Shown: piece by piece, positions 25,175 through 33,993 of the stretch
Layout: each line of letters starts with the position of its first letter
Numbering within the stretch: the stretch's first letter is position 1
Assembly (NCBI GenBank): GCA_900552385.1
Contig: URZI01000011.1
Location: 1-61,694 of the forward strand
Source: an uncultured Collinsella sp.
GTDB lineage: Bacteria > Actinomycetota > Coriobacteriia > Coriobacteriales > Coriobacteriaceae
Length of the DNA stretch: 61,694 nucleotides
Reading direction: 5' to 3'
Notes under the pieces: generated by a model
The model's database searches: none
Told to the model about the DNA's origin: nothing
The model's input: the letters and a program-made list of their open reading frames with translations, nothing else
Made by a program: the position numbers and the translations under genes

Positions 25175-26302
25175 ATGATCAATCGCAAGGCCATCGGTTA
25201 TATCACCGCTAACTACTCTTCGACCTACGGCAGCGTGCTGCTCAAGGACCGCCCCATCGCGTCCGTTCCGTTTTTGGGCCGCTACCGCCTGATCGACTTC
25301 CCGCTGTCCAACATGATGAATGCCGGCATCAAGACCGTCGGTGTCGTCATGCCGGGCAACTATCGCTCGCTGATCGACCATGTGGGCTCGGGCAAGGACT
25401 GGGGCCTGGACCGCAAGAAGGGCGGCCTGTTCATGGTGCCCGGCAACGCGTATGGCACCACCAAGGGCGGCATGCGCTTCCTGCTGCGCGACATCATTTC
25501 CAACAAGACGCTGTTCCAGCGCTCGGACAAGCCCTATGTTGTGATGATGGGCACCAACATCATCTTTAACATGGACCTCAACACCATCATCGAGGCGCAC
25601 GAGAACTCCGGTGCCCAGATGACCGTGGTGTACTGCAAGGCCACGCGCAACGTAGATGACGAGACCAAGCTGCAGATCAACGAGAACGGCCGTCTGACGG
25701 GCGTCAGCGCCGGCGTCGTGTATGGCGACAACGCGTCTATGGACTGCTGCATCGTCAACCGCGAGACGCTGCTCGAGATCATCGACCACTACCAGGCCGC
25801 CGACTATCTGGACCTGCTCGAGGCACTACAGGGCGACTTTGGCAACATCGACGTGTGCAGCTACGAGTACAAGGGCGAGGTCGTGGGCGTGTTTAGCGAG
25901 AAGTCGCTGTATCGTCGCAGCATGGACCTGCTCGACCAGACCGTGGCCGACCATCTCTTTGACCCCGAGCGCCCGATTCTGACCAAGGCTCATGACGTGC
26001 CGCCTTCGCGCTATGCGACCGGCAGCCACGCCTGCAACTCGATCATCTCGGCCGGCTGCATCATCAAGGGCACCGTGCGCAACTCGATCCTGTCGCGCGG
26101 CGTTGTGGTTGAGGAAGGCGCCTCGGTGACCAATTCGATCATCAACCAGAGCTGCGTCATCAAGAGCGGCGCCCGCGTTGAGAATGCAATCCTGGACAAG
26201 AACAACGTGGTTCCCACCAACACCGAGCTTCGCGGCACGCCCGAGAACATCCTGGTGCTGGGAAAGGCCCCGTTAACTTCTGATATCACCAACGCGAGCT
26301 AG
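25175..26302 (+). CDS. glgD: GlgD, regulatory paralogue of glucose-1-phosphate adenylyltransferase
   Basis: A 375-residue protein with the GlgD-type opening MINRKAIGYITANYSSTYGS in place of the catalytic glycine-rich loop of GlgC, followed by the conserved RYRLIDFPLSNMMNAGIKTV and the beta-helix C-terminus (NSIISAGCIIKGTVRNSILS). Loss of the loop fits a non-catalytic subunit that tunes GlgC. The ATG at 25175 is chosen because GGGAAGGGGGAA lies upstream and the family begins there. An upstream in-frame start at 25136 lies inside glgC. Confidence 0.93.
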   Translation: MINRKAIGYITANYSSTYGSVLLKDRPIASVPFLGRYRLIDFPLSNMMNAGIKTVGVVMPGNYRSLIDHVGSGKDWGLDRKKGGLFMVPGNAYGTTKGGMRFLLRDIISNKTLFQRSDKPYVVMMGTNIIFNMDLNTIIEAHENSGAQMTVVYCKATRNVDDETKLQINENGRLTGVSAGVVYGDNASMDCCIVNRETLLEIIDHYQAADYLDLLEALQGDFGNIDVCSYEYKGEVVGVFSEKSLYRRSMDLLDQTVADHLFDPERPILTKAHDVPPSRYATGSHACNSIISAGCIIKGTVRNSILSRGVVVEEGASVTNSIINQSCVIKSGARVENAILDKNNVVPTNTELRGTPENILVLGKAPLTSDITNAS

Positions 26303-26335
26303 CTTTGGCACCGCAACATCGCTCGAAACACGTAA

Positions 26336-26367
26336 AATAGCCGCCCGGTTTGCGCCAGGCGGCTATT
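26336..26367 (+). other. Long hairpin between glgD and glgA
   Basis: AATAGCCGCC (26336-26345) and GGCGGCTATT (26358-26367) form a perfect 10-bp stem with a 12-base loop, 24 bp before the glgA start. No T-run follows on the plus strand, so it may attenuate or stabilise the message rather than end it. Confidence 0.45.
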
Positions 26368-26391
26368 CTCGAATTGCAACAGGGAGACAAT

Positions 26392-28611
26392 ATGGCTGAT
26401 TCCAGCAAAAAGATGCAGATCGTGTTTGCCTCGGCCGAGTGCGCACCGTTTGTGAAGACCGGTGGCCTGGGCGACGTGGCGGGCTCGCTGCCTGCGGCGC
26501 TTGTGCGCGCCGGCGCCGAAGTAATCGTGATGGTGCCCAAGTACGCCACCATCAAGGACGAGTACAAGGCGCAGATGGAGCACTTCTCCGACTTTTACGT
26601 GAGCCTGGGCTGGCGCAACGAGTACTGCGGGCTCGAGAAGCTCGAGCACGACGGCGTCACGTATATGTTCATCGACAACGAACGCTACTTTGCGCGCGAC
26701 TATCCGTACGGCTTCTTTGATGACGGCGAGCGCTTTGCGTTCTTCTCCAAAGCCATCACCGAGAGCCTGCAGCACCTACCCGAGGGCTTTGAGTGCGACA
26801 TCTTGCACTGCAACGACTGGCAGACGGCACTGGCGCCCGTGTTCTTGCGCGAGTTCTACCAGGGCCTGCCGCTGTACGACCGCGTCAAGACCGTGTTCTC
26901 GATCCACAACGTGGCGTTCCAGGGCCAGTTTAGCGACACCGTGATGGAGGACATCCTGGGTGTGGCGCATATTCCGGCGGCCGCCTCGCAGCTGCGTTGC
27001 GACGCCTGCAGCATCAACTACATGCTGGGCGCGCTGCGCTATGCCGATGCCATCACTACGGTGAGCCCCACCTATGCCAACGAGATCCAGACGCCCGAGT
27101 TTGGCGAGGGCCTGGACGGCGTGCTGCGCGAGCGCTCCTATGCGTTGCAGGGCATTTTGAACGGCATTGACGTGGCAGGCTTTGACCCGGCAACCGACAA
27201 ACGCATTGCCTCCAACTACACCGTGGAGGATCGTTCCGGCAAGGCCGTGTGCAAGGCCAAGCTGCAGGAAGAGCTGGGGCTCGAGGTTCGCGACGACCGT
27301 CCGCTCATGGTGATGGTCACGCGTCTGACGCGCCAGAAAGGCATGGACCTGGTCATGTACGCGCTCGACCGCATCCTGGCCGGCGGCGTGCAGGTAGCGG
27401 TGCTGGGCACCGGCGACCGCGACTACGAGGACGGCCTGCGCTACTTCCAGGACAAGTACCCCGGCACCATGGCCGCGCGCATCGAGTTCGATCCGGCGCT
27501 GTCGCAGCGCATGTATGCTGCCGCCGACATGTTCCTGATGCCTTCGAAGTTTGAGCCCTGCGGCCTGTCGCAGATCATCGCCATGCGCTATGGCACGCTA
27601 CCCATCGTGCGCGAGACCGGTGGCCTGAAGGACACCGTGATCCCGTACAACGAGTTTACCGGCGAGGGCACGGGCTTCTCGTTTAGCAACTTTAACGGCG
27701 ACGAGATGGGCGACGCGGTGTTCCGCGCGGCACGCCTGTTCTGGGATAACCGCGACGCCTGGAACCAGCTGGTCACGCAGGCCATGAGCCAGGACTTTAG
27801 CTGGACGCGCTCGGCCGACAAGTATCTGGACCTGTACTTCTTTATGCATCCGGAAATTGAGCGCCCGGCGTCGGTTGTCGACGAGCCTGAAGCTGTTGCT
27901 GAGCCGGAGTCCAAGGCCGAGGAGAAGCCGGTTGAAGCTGAGCCCGCAAAGGCCGAGCCTGAGGTGAAGGCTGAGGTTGCTCCTGAGGCAAAGGCTGAGG
28001 TCAAGCCCGCTGCAAAGCCCGCAGCTAAGAAGACCACGACCCGCAAGACGACCACTAAGAAGGTTACGACGACCAAGTCTGCCGCGACTAAAACAACGGC
28101 TGCCAAGGCAACGACCACGCGCAAGCGCACGACCGCCGCTGCCAAGAAGGCCGCCGAAGCCGAGGCTGCTCCCGAGGTAAAGGCCGAGGTCGCTAAGGCC
28201 AAGCCGGCCACCAAGGCTCCGGCAAAGACTGCTGCCAAGAAGACAACGGCAGCCAAGAAGACCACGGCAACGAAGTTGACGACCACGAAGGCCGCCACGA
28301 CCAAGTCAGCCGCAAAGCCGGCCGCCAAGACCACCACGCGCAAGCGCTCTACGACGAAGGCCAAAAAGGACACAACCAAGACAGCCACTCCCAAGGCAGA
28401 GGCCAAGGTCGAGGAAAAGCCCGCAGTAAAGGCTGAGCCGGCTCCGAAGGCCGCCGAGGTCAAGGCCGAGACCAAGGCTACCCGGAAGGCAGAGGCTAAG
28501 CCCGAGCCTGCCAAGGAGACCCCGGTCTCCCCCGCCGCTCCGGCAGAGAAAAAGGCCCCGTCCAAGAAGACGTCCGTCCGCAAGGCAACGGCCACCCGCA
28601 AGCGCCGCTAG
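26392..28611 (+). CDS. glgA: Glycogen synthase with long histone-H1-like tail
   Basis: A 739-residue protein. Residues 1-490 are a complete GT5 glycogen synthase: SAECAPFVKTGGLGDVAGSL carries the ADP-glucose KTGGL motif, SIHNVAFQGQFSD is conserved, and the C-terminal domain has MVTRLTRQKGMDLVMYALDR and PSKFEPCGLSQIIAMRYGTL. Typical enzymes stop near 480. The remaining 249 residues are low complexity: an acidic Glu/Ala/Pro/Lys block, a basic block of Lys-Thr-Thr, Ala-Ala-Lys and Arg-Lys units, another mixed block, and a basic end (RKATATRKRR). This resembles HupB, HBHA or H1 tails. The ATG at 26392 has AGGGAGA upstream. Confidence 0.96.
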   Translation: MADSSKKMQIVFASAECAPFVKTGGLGDVAGSLPAALVRAGAEVIVMVPKYATIKDEYKAQMEHFSDFYVSLGWRNEYCGLEKLEHDGVTYMFIDNERYFARDYPYGFFDDGERFAFFSKAITESLQHLPEGFECDILHCNDWQTALAPVFLREFYQGLPLYDRVKTVFSIHNVAFQGQFSDTVMEDILGVAHIPAAASQLRCDACSINYMLGALRYADAITTVSPTYANEIQTPEFGEGLDGVLRERSYALQGILNGIDVAGFDPATDKRIASNYTVEDRSGKAVCKAKLQEELGLEVRDDRPLMVMVTRLTRQKGMDLVMYALDRILAGGVQVAVLGTGDRDYEDGLRYFQDKYPGTMAARIEFDPALSQRMYAAADMFLMPSKFEPCGLSQIIAMRYGTLPIVRETGGLKDTVIPYNEFTGEGTGFSFSNFNGDEMGDAVFRAARLFWDNRDAWNQLVTQAMSQDFSWTRSADKYLDLYFFMHPEIERPASVVDEPEAVAEPESKAEEKPVEAEPAKAEPEVKAEVAPEAKAEVKPAAKPAAKKTTTRKTTTKKVTTTKSAATKTTAAKATTTRKRTTAAAKKAAEAEAAPEVKAEVAKAKPATKAPAKTAAKKTTAAKKTTATKLTTTKAATTKSAAKPAAKTTTRKRSTTKAKKDTTKTATPKAEAKVEEKPAVKAEPAPKAAEVKAETKATRKAEAKPEPAKETPVSPAAPAEKKAPSKKTSVRKATATRKRR

Positions 28612-28647
28612 ACCACAGACGATTCAAAAACTCATCAAACCCTAAGT

Positions 28648-28680
28648 AAGGGGCGCTCCAACCGGGCGCCCCTTCTCTGT
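28648..28680 (+). terminator. Terminator of the glg operon
   Basis: AAGGGGCGC (28648-28656) pairs with GCGCCCCTT (28666-28674) across 9 bases, followed by CTCTGT. It lies 36 bp after the glgA stop. Confidence 0.75.
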
Positions 28681-28685
28681 AGGTA

Positions 28686-28760
28686 GTTGGTAAAACGATT
28701 TTCTAGGACAACCGTTCGCCGATGGTAAACGGATGTTGTTTATACAGCCTGTGTACAACA
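28686..28760. promoter_or_regulatory. Operator-like motifs upstream of the amylase-glucanotransferase gene
   Basis: TTGGTAAAACG (28688-28698) and ATGGTAAACG (28722-28731) repeat the motif seen upstream of glgB. Next to them is an imperfect 27-bp dyad, TGTTGT (28734-28739) to ACAACA (28755-28760). These look like LacI-family (maltose or carbon-source regulator) sites, so the glg operon and this gene may share a regulator, which is not in this window. Confidence 0.45.
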
Positions 28761-28829
28761 GATATACTTACATCCTGTGCGTAAAGCCCATGGCCAGCAT
28801 GCCATGATTCTATTGAACTGGACCGTACT

Positions 28830-31800
28830 ATGAGATTGATACACAACAGCCGTCTGCCGCAGTTTCGCACTCCGTTTGGCGCTGTGACCACAGGAACTAC
28901 CCTTTCGCTCTCCGTGATTCTGGAGGATGCCGATCCCGCGCAGGCAACGCTTACGCTGCGCACCTGGGTCGATGAGATCGGTGAGTCTCGGTATCCCATG
29001 ACGCACGAGGGCGACGGCATATTTAGCGTAGAACTCAAGTGCACTGAACCATGTCTTATCTGGTACAGCTTTATCTGCAATATCGAAGGCCAGCCCGAGG
29101 TCCGCTTGGGCGCACCGCAGGGACGCACCGGCGGCGAAGGCGTAACCTACGACTACGCCGAGGTGCCGTCCTTCCAGATTACCGTCTACAAGCACCGCGC
29201 GAACCGCCCCACCTGGTACGAGCGCGGCATGGTGTACCAGATCTTCCCCGACCGCTACGCCCGCGACGAGCACTGGCGCGAGCGCACGCTGGCCGAGGTC
29301 GAAAAACCGCGTAAGGGCATTCAGCGCCGCATGGTCGAGGACTGGAACGAGCCGCCTGTGTACGAGCGCGCCGAGGACGGCTCCATCAAGACCTGGGACT
29401 TCTACGGCGGATCGCTCAAGGGTATCCAGGAAGACCTGCCTCGCATCGCCGAGCTGGGCTTTACAGCCATCTACCTCAACCCCATTTTTGAAGCCGCGAG
29501 CAACCACCGCTACGACACCGCCGATTACACCAAGATCGATCCGATTCTGGGCACCGAGCAGGACTTTACTGAGCTGTGCGAGGCGGCCGAGAAGCTGGGC
29601 ATTTCCATCATTCTGGACGGTGTGTTCAACCACACGGGCGACGATTCGATCTACTTCAACCGCTACGGCAACTACCCCGGCGTGGGCGCGTGGCAGAGCG
29701 AGGATTCGCCGTGGCGCGATGCGTTTTATTTCCACGAGGACGGCTCGTATGACTGCTGGTGGGGCGTGGGCAATATGCCCGCCATCAATGAGAGTTCCGA
29801 GCTGGTGCGCGAGCGGATCCTGGGCAAGTACGGTATCATACGCAAATGGCTGCGCGCTGGAGCCCATGGCTGGCGCCTGGATGTGGCCGACGAGCTTTCC
29901 GATGACTTCTTGGCCGAAATCAAGAAGGCCGTGCTCGCCGAAAAGCCCGATGCTCTGTTGCTCGGCGAAGTCTGGGAAGACGCCTCCAACAAGATCAGCT
30001 ACGGCCATCTGCGTCGCTATCTGCAAGGCTCCGAGCTCGACTCAGCCATGGATTACCCCTTCCGCGACATGGTCATCGGCTTTTTGATGGGCTACAAAAA
30101 CGCCTACCAAGCTGCCGAGGATATCGAGACCTTACGCGAGAACTATCCGCGTGAGGCCCTGTCTTGCGCACTTAATCTGCTTTCGAGCCACGACCGTCCT
30201 CGCATCATCTCGGTGCTCGGCGGCGGCCCTGACGAGTCACAGCTGCCTGAATGCGAGCGAAGCAAATGGCGTCTGGACGAGAACGCGATGGGCCTGGCCA
30301 AGAGCCGTTTTTGGCTCGCGACGCTCATGCAGATGACCTTCCCGGGCGTTCCCTCAATCTATTACGGTGACGAGTACGGCTTGGAGGGACTCACCGATCC
30401 GGGCAATCGCCGCACCATGCCGACCAAGGAAAACCTGCACGACTTCGATACGTTCGCGATCGTCAAAAACGCATCTGCTGTGCGCCGCGCGCTGCCGTTT
30501 ATGATCGACGGTGAGATCAAGGCCTTCGCGCTCAATGACGAGGTGCTGGCCTACAACCGTACCGGTAAAGACGGCGAGTCCGCGACCGTCATCATCAACC
30601 GCAGCCTGCGCAATTCACACCGGGTGACGATTCCGGCGCTCGGCGAATGCGCGAGCGATGTGATCAGCGGTCACGAGTGCGAGATCCACAACGGAACGGT
30701 CACGCTCGACCTGTACCCGCTGGGCTCGTCGATCATCTATCACCATGCCGAGCAGCGCCTGCAGGAGCCGCTCGATCACGGTGCGGGTGTTGTGTGCCAT
30801 ATCACATCGGTGCCGACCGACGACGGCAAGCCGGGTACGATCGGCGCGCCCACGCGTCGTTTTATCGACCATCTGGCCGCCATGGGCATGCGCTACTGGC
30901 AGGTTCTCCCCGTCAACCCCACGGACTTCTTCCGCTCCCCTTACGCCGGTCCTTCGGCCTTTGCAGGCAATATCGACCTGCTGCCCGAGAGCCACGAGGA
31001 GCTGGCAGCCGACTTTGAGACCTGGAAGGCCCGCGGAGGCGAGGATGCCGATCCGCTGTACACCGCGTTTAAGCATCGCAATGCCGATTGGCTCGAGAAG
31101 TACTGTGTCTATATGGCCGTTAAGAAGTACTTTGAGGGCGAGTCGCGCCACGATTGGACGGCAGATGTCGCGCGCTACAACGAGCATCTGATCGACGACA
31201 AGCGCTTCCACAACGAGGCCGAGCTTCAGGCGTACATGCAGTACCGCTTTGACCTAGCTTGGTGCGAGCTCATGAACTATGCGCACAAGAAGGGCATCGA
31301 GGTCATCGGCGATATTCCTATGTACGTGTCCGACGATTCGGCAGACGCGTGGAGCGAACCCGAGAACTTCTGGCTGTCCGATACCGGCAAAGCAATCGAG
31401 ATTTCCGGCGCGCCACCCGACAACTTTGCGCCCGAGGGCCAGGTGTGGGGCAACCCGACATTCCGCTGGGACCACATGAAGCAGAACGGCTATACCTGGT
31501 GGATGGATCGCCTGCGCCGCGCGTTCTCGCTCTACGACCGCGTGCGTCTGGATCACTTCCTGGGATTCCACAGCTATTACAGCATTCCCGCGGGCAAGGC
31601 ATGCGCCGACGGTCGCTGGCTAGCGGGCCCGGGCAAGGACCTGTTCCAGACCGCCTACGACGAGCTTGGTCCGCTCAACTTTATCGCCGAGGACCTGGGC
31701 TATTTGACGCCCGGTGTTCGCGCCATGGCCTCGACCTGTGGTTTCCCCGGCATGGACGTGCTGGAGTTTAGCGACTACGACGTTCGTTGCGGTGTGCATC

Positions 31801-32126
31801 CCACGCCCGGCAAGATTCTGTACACCTCGACGCACGATACGTCGACGCTGGCCGGTTGGTGCACGCGTTCCTTTGCGGGCGGCGATGAACCGAGCGGTGT
31901 TGAGGTGGCGGCAAAGCTGATGAGCGACGCGCTGGCAAGCGACGCTCCCCTGGTGATGATGCCGCTGCAGGATGTCCTGGGGCTTGGCGACGACGCGCGC
32001 ATGAACGTTCCGGGCGTGGCCACGGGCAACTGGACCTGGCAGGCTGACGAGGCGGACATTGCAGCCGCCGAGAACAAAACCGCACAGCTCCTGCGCAACA
32101 ACCATAGATTCTGGGGCGAAGCGTGA
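28830..32126 (+). CDS. Fusion of GH13 amylase-type (neopullulanase/debranching) and GH77 4-alpha-glucanotransferase
   Basis: A 1098-residue protein. Residues 1-640 form a GH13 enzyme with an N-terminal beta domain and the barrel motifs LNPIFEAASNHRYDTADYT, DGVFNH, GWRLDVADEL (nucleophile), LLGEVWED (acid/base) and LLSSHDRPRI. After a short link at YHHAEQRL, residues 650-1098 are a MalQ-type GH77 domain: PVNPTDFFRSPYAGPSAFAG, VRLDHFLGFHSYY with the nucleophile Asp, NFIAEDLGYLTPGVRAM and YTSTHDTSTLAGWCTRSFAG. One chain would cleave and rejoin maltodextrins released from glycogen. No signal peptide is seen. Only a weak GGA lies before the ATG. Confidence 0.93.
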   Translation: MRLIHNSRLPQFRTPFGAVTTGTTLSLSVILEDADPAQATLTLRTWVDEIGESRYPMTHEGDGIFSVELKCTEPCLIWYSFICNIEGQPEVRLGAPQGRTGGEGVTYDYAEVPSFQITVYKHRANRPTWYERGMVYQIFPDRYARDEHWRERTLAEVEKPRKGIQRRMVEDWNEPPVYERAEDGSIKTWDFYGGSLKGIQEDLPRIAELGFTAIYLNPIFEAASNHRYDTADYTKIDPILGTEQDFTELCEAAEKLGISIILDGVFNHTGDDSIYFNRYGNYPGVGAWQSEDSPWRDAFYFHEDGSYDCWWGVGNMPAINESSELVRERILGKYGIIRKWLRAGAHGWRLDVADELSDDFLAEIKKAVLAEKPDALLLGEVWEDASNKISYGHLRRYLQGSELDSAMDYPFRDMVIGFLMGYKNAYQAAEDIETLRENYPREALSCALNLLSSHDRPRIISVLGGGPDESQLPECERSKWRLDENAMGLAKSRFWLATLMQMTFPGVPSIYYGDEYGLEGLTDPGNRRTMPTKENLHDFDTFAIVKNASAVRRALPFMIDGEIKAFALNDEVLAYNRTGKDGESATVIINRSLRNSHRVTIPALGECASDVISGHECEIHNGTVTLDLYPLGSSIIYHHAEQRLQEPLDHGAGVVCHITSVPTDDGKPGTIGAPTRRFIDHLAAMGMRYWQVLPVNPTDFFRSPYAGPSAFAGNIDLLPESHEELAADFETWKARGGEDADPLYTAFKHRNADWLEKYCVYMAVKKYFEGESRHDWTADVARYNEHLIDDKRFHNEAELQAYMQYRFDLAWCELMNYAHKKGIEVIGDIPMYVSDDSADAWSEPENFWLSDTGKAIEISGAPPDNFAPEGQVWGNPTFRWDHMKQNGYTWWMDRLRRAFSLYDRVRLDHFLGFHSYYSIPAGKACADGRWLAGPGKDLFQTAYDELGPLNFIAEDLGYLTPGVRAMASTCGFPGMDVLEFSDYDVRCGVHPTPGKILYTSTHDTSTLAGWCTRSFAGGDEPSGVEVAAKLMSDALASDAPLVMMPLQDVLGLGDDARMNVPGVATGNWTWQADEADIAAAENKTAQLLRNNHRFWGEA

Positions 32127-32171
32127 TAAAACCCCCGATATAGGGTACAGTTACAGACGTTTGAATTTTTG

Positions 32172-32196
32172 CGGGCAGAGTAATCTGCCCGCTTTG
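32172..32196 (+). terminator. Hairpin between the fusion gene and the FmdB gene
   Basis: GCGGGCAG pairs with CTGCCCGC across AGTAAT, followed by TTTGT. The T-run is short, so termination may be partial. Confidence 0.5.
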
Positions 32197-32214
32197 TGCT
32201 GAAAAGGAAGTATT

Positions 32215-32451
32215 ATGGCGCGCTACGATTACAAGTGCTCGAGCTGCGGCAACGTATTTGAGGTTGAGCATCCCATGTCCGAGACTCCCGAGGTCGTGTG
32301 CCCCAGCTGCGGTGCCCCGGCGGCCAAGACGTTCTCGGCCAGCGGCATTAAATTTGAGGGAAGCGGTTTCTACAACACCGACCAGCGAAGCGGCGGCTCC
32401 AGCACAAGCGCCACGAGCGGCTGCTGCGCCAACTGCCCGCATAGCCACTAG
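32215..32451 (+). CDS. FmdB-family zinc-ribbon protein
   Basis: A 78-residue protein. MARYDYKCSSCGNVFEVEHP and CPSCGAPAAKTFSA give the two CxxC knuckles of the FmdB/CxxC_CxxC_SSSS zinc ribbon; a Ser/Gly-rich linker leads to a terminal CCANCPHSH with more possible metal ligands. The family is widespread and considered regulatory, without a proven target. AAGGAAG lies before the ATG and a strong terminator follows. Confidence 0.88.
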   Translation: MARYDYKCSSCGNVFEVEHPMSETPEVVCPSCGAPAAKTFSASGIKFEGSGFYNTDQRSGGSSTSATSGCCANCPHSH

Positions 32452-32456
32452 GAACC

Positions 32457-32499
32457 AATCAGCCCCGCGATCGACACCGATCGCGGGGCTGATTCTTTA
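32457..32499 (+). terminator. Strong terminator after the FmdB gene
   Basis: AATCAGCCCCGCGATCG and CGATCGCGGGGCTGATT form a perfect 17-bp stem with an ACAC loop, followed by CTTTA. It starts 5 bp after the stop codon. Confidence 0.85.
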
Positions 32500-32524
32500 G
32501 CTACCCAGGCATCTCTATGAATTA

Positions 32525-32581
32525 CGGTGAAATAAGGACTGTTTGACAGGTAAAAGCCGCTATTCAATCCCTATTTCACCG
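32525..32581. repeat. Palindromic intergenic element A
   Basis: CGGTGAAATAAGG (32525-32537) and CCCTATTTCACCG (32569-32581) are inverted around 31 bases, with one mismatch. It lies between the FmdB terminator and the rsmB stop. The right flank TTCACCGCAACTT (32575-32587) recurs inverted at 48813-48825, suggesting a dispersed repeat family. Confidence 0.6.
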
Positions 32582-32592
32582 CAACTTAGTCG

Positions 32593-33993
32593 TTACTTGT
32601 GGACCAGGCGGGCGCAGAAGTGGCCGTCGTAGGAATCGGCGTTTACCGGAACGCTTTGGAAGAGGCCTCGATCGTTCTGGCGTACGGAAACGAGCTTCTT
32701 GGCCTGATCGAACTCGGGGAGTTGCAAAATCTGAGCCTCGGAGAGCGGCTCCAGGCTAAAACCGGTGCCCTCGGGAGAGTTCAGGAAAGCGTCCACCACC
32801 TGCGTGTTCTCCTCGTCGAAAACCGAGCACGTCGCATAAATGAGCTCGCCGCCGGCAGCCACGCGCGCGGCGGCTTCCTTGAGCATCGTAAGCTGTAGTT
32901 TGGGCAGCTCAACCGTCACGTCCTTTTCGGTCAGGCGCCACGGGATCTCGGGATGACGACGCATGGTTCCGGTGCCCGAGCAAGGCGCATCGATAAAGAC
33001 CGTGTCGAACTTAACTGGCTTGCCAAGCATGGCATCAAACGATGTGAGCACCTCATCAAGCTCGCAGGCATCACCAGAAACCGTACGAACACCCTGAATA
33101 CCCGCCTTGTGAAGGCGCGCGAGATTCAGGTCGCACTTGCGATCATGCAGATCGAGCGCCGTATGCTGACGCTCATAGCCCGCACGCTTGGCCTGGCACA
33201 TCATCACATAGGTCTTGGTGCCACGACCGGCACCAATCTCAAGGCAGCTTCCAGGGCGCGTGGCAGCCGTGGCGATGAGCTGGGCGTTAAGATCCGAGGC
33301 CACGGCAGCAGCGCGTTCAAATACGCCAGACGCAACCGTAACCTGAGCATCGACAGGCGCATGACAACCCGGGAACACTGGTGCCACAAGCTGGGAGATA
33401 AACGGATCGGGCTTGTTCGCAAAGGCGTTCTCATGCAGGGCCAGAGGCGCGGGGGCCAGATTGCCAGCAAAGTTGAGCGCACCCTCTGGGGTATCGAACG
33501 AGGCCATAATACGAGCGCAAAGCCAACGCGGCAGACCCATCAGGCGCGACAGACGAACCAAGCGTCGCTCAGACTCATCTACATCGGACGCAGTGGCAAA
33601 GTTCTCAACGTTGTCCGCGACCTTATGGAGCACGGCATTGGCCAAGCCAGCGGCGGACTTAGCGCCGCAGCGAACCAGCTCAACACCCTGACTCACCGCA
33701 ACGCGGCCAGGCGTATGCAGATAGAGCATCTCGAAGGCCGAGATACGAAGCGCCATGCGAACACGCGGCGCAACCTTTTTAGGCTTATCAAGAAACTGAT
33801 CGAGCAGTTCGTCCAAAATACCTTGCGTGGCGGCAACACCCAGCGCCAAGCGGGCGGCAAAGGCGGAATCGCGCTGGTCAATAGCTTTGGCGGAAGCACG
33901 GGAAGACAACACGTCGCGTGCGTACATGCCGCGGCGATCGGCCTCCATCAACACATCGAGCGCAAGCTTGCGCGCGGGAGACAGCTTGCTCAT
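32593..33993 (-). CDS. rsmB: 16S rRNA m5C967 methyltransferase
   Basis: A 466-residue protein. An N-terminal NusB-like RNA-binding domain (SKLSPARKLALDVLMEADRR) is followed by a Rossmann methyltransferase domain with LEIGAGRGTKTYVMMCQAKR (AdoMet loop), FIDAPCSGTGTMRRHPEIPW with the motif IV PC, and GGELIYATCSVFDEENTQVV with the TC catalytic cysteine. It methylates C967 of 16S rRNA. Its ATG overlaps the fmt stop as ATGA, the usual fmt-rsmB coupling. The upstream in-frame start at 34041 lies inside fmt and is not used here. Confidence 0.92.
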   Translation of the reverse strand: MSKLSPARKLALDVLMEADRRGMYARDVLSSRASAKAIDQRDSAFAARLALGVAATQGILDELLDQFLDKPKKVAPRVRMALRISAFEMLYLHTPGRVAVSQGVELVRCGAKSAAGLANAVLHKVADNVENFATASDVDESERRLVRLSRLMGLPRWLCARIMASFDTPEGALNFAGNLAPAPLALHENAFANKPDPFISQLVAPVFPGCHAPVDAQVTVASGVFERAAAVASDLNAQLIATAATRPGSCLEIGAGRGTKTYVMMCQAKRAGYERQHTALDLHDRKCDLNLARLHKAGIQGVRTVSGDACELDEVLTSFDAMLGKPVKFDTVFIDAPCSGTGTMRRHPEIPWRLTEKDVTVELPKLQLTMLKEAAARVAAGGELIYATCSVFDEENTQVVDAFLNSPEGTGFSLEPLSEAQILQLPEFDQAKKLVSVRQNDRGLFQSVPVNADSYDGHFCARLVHK

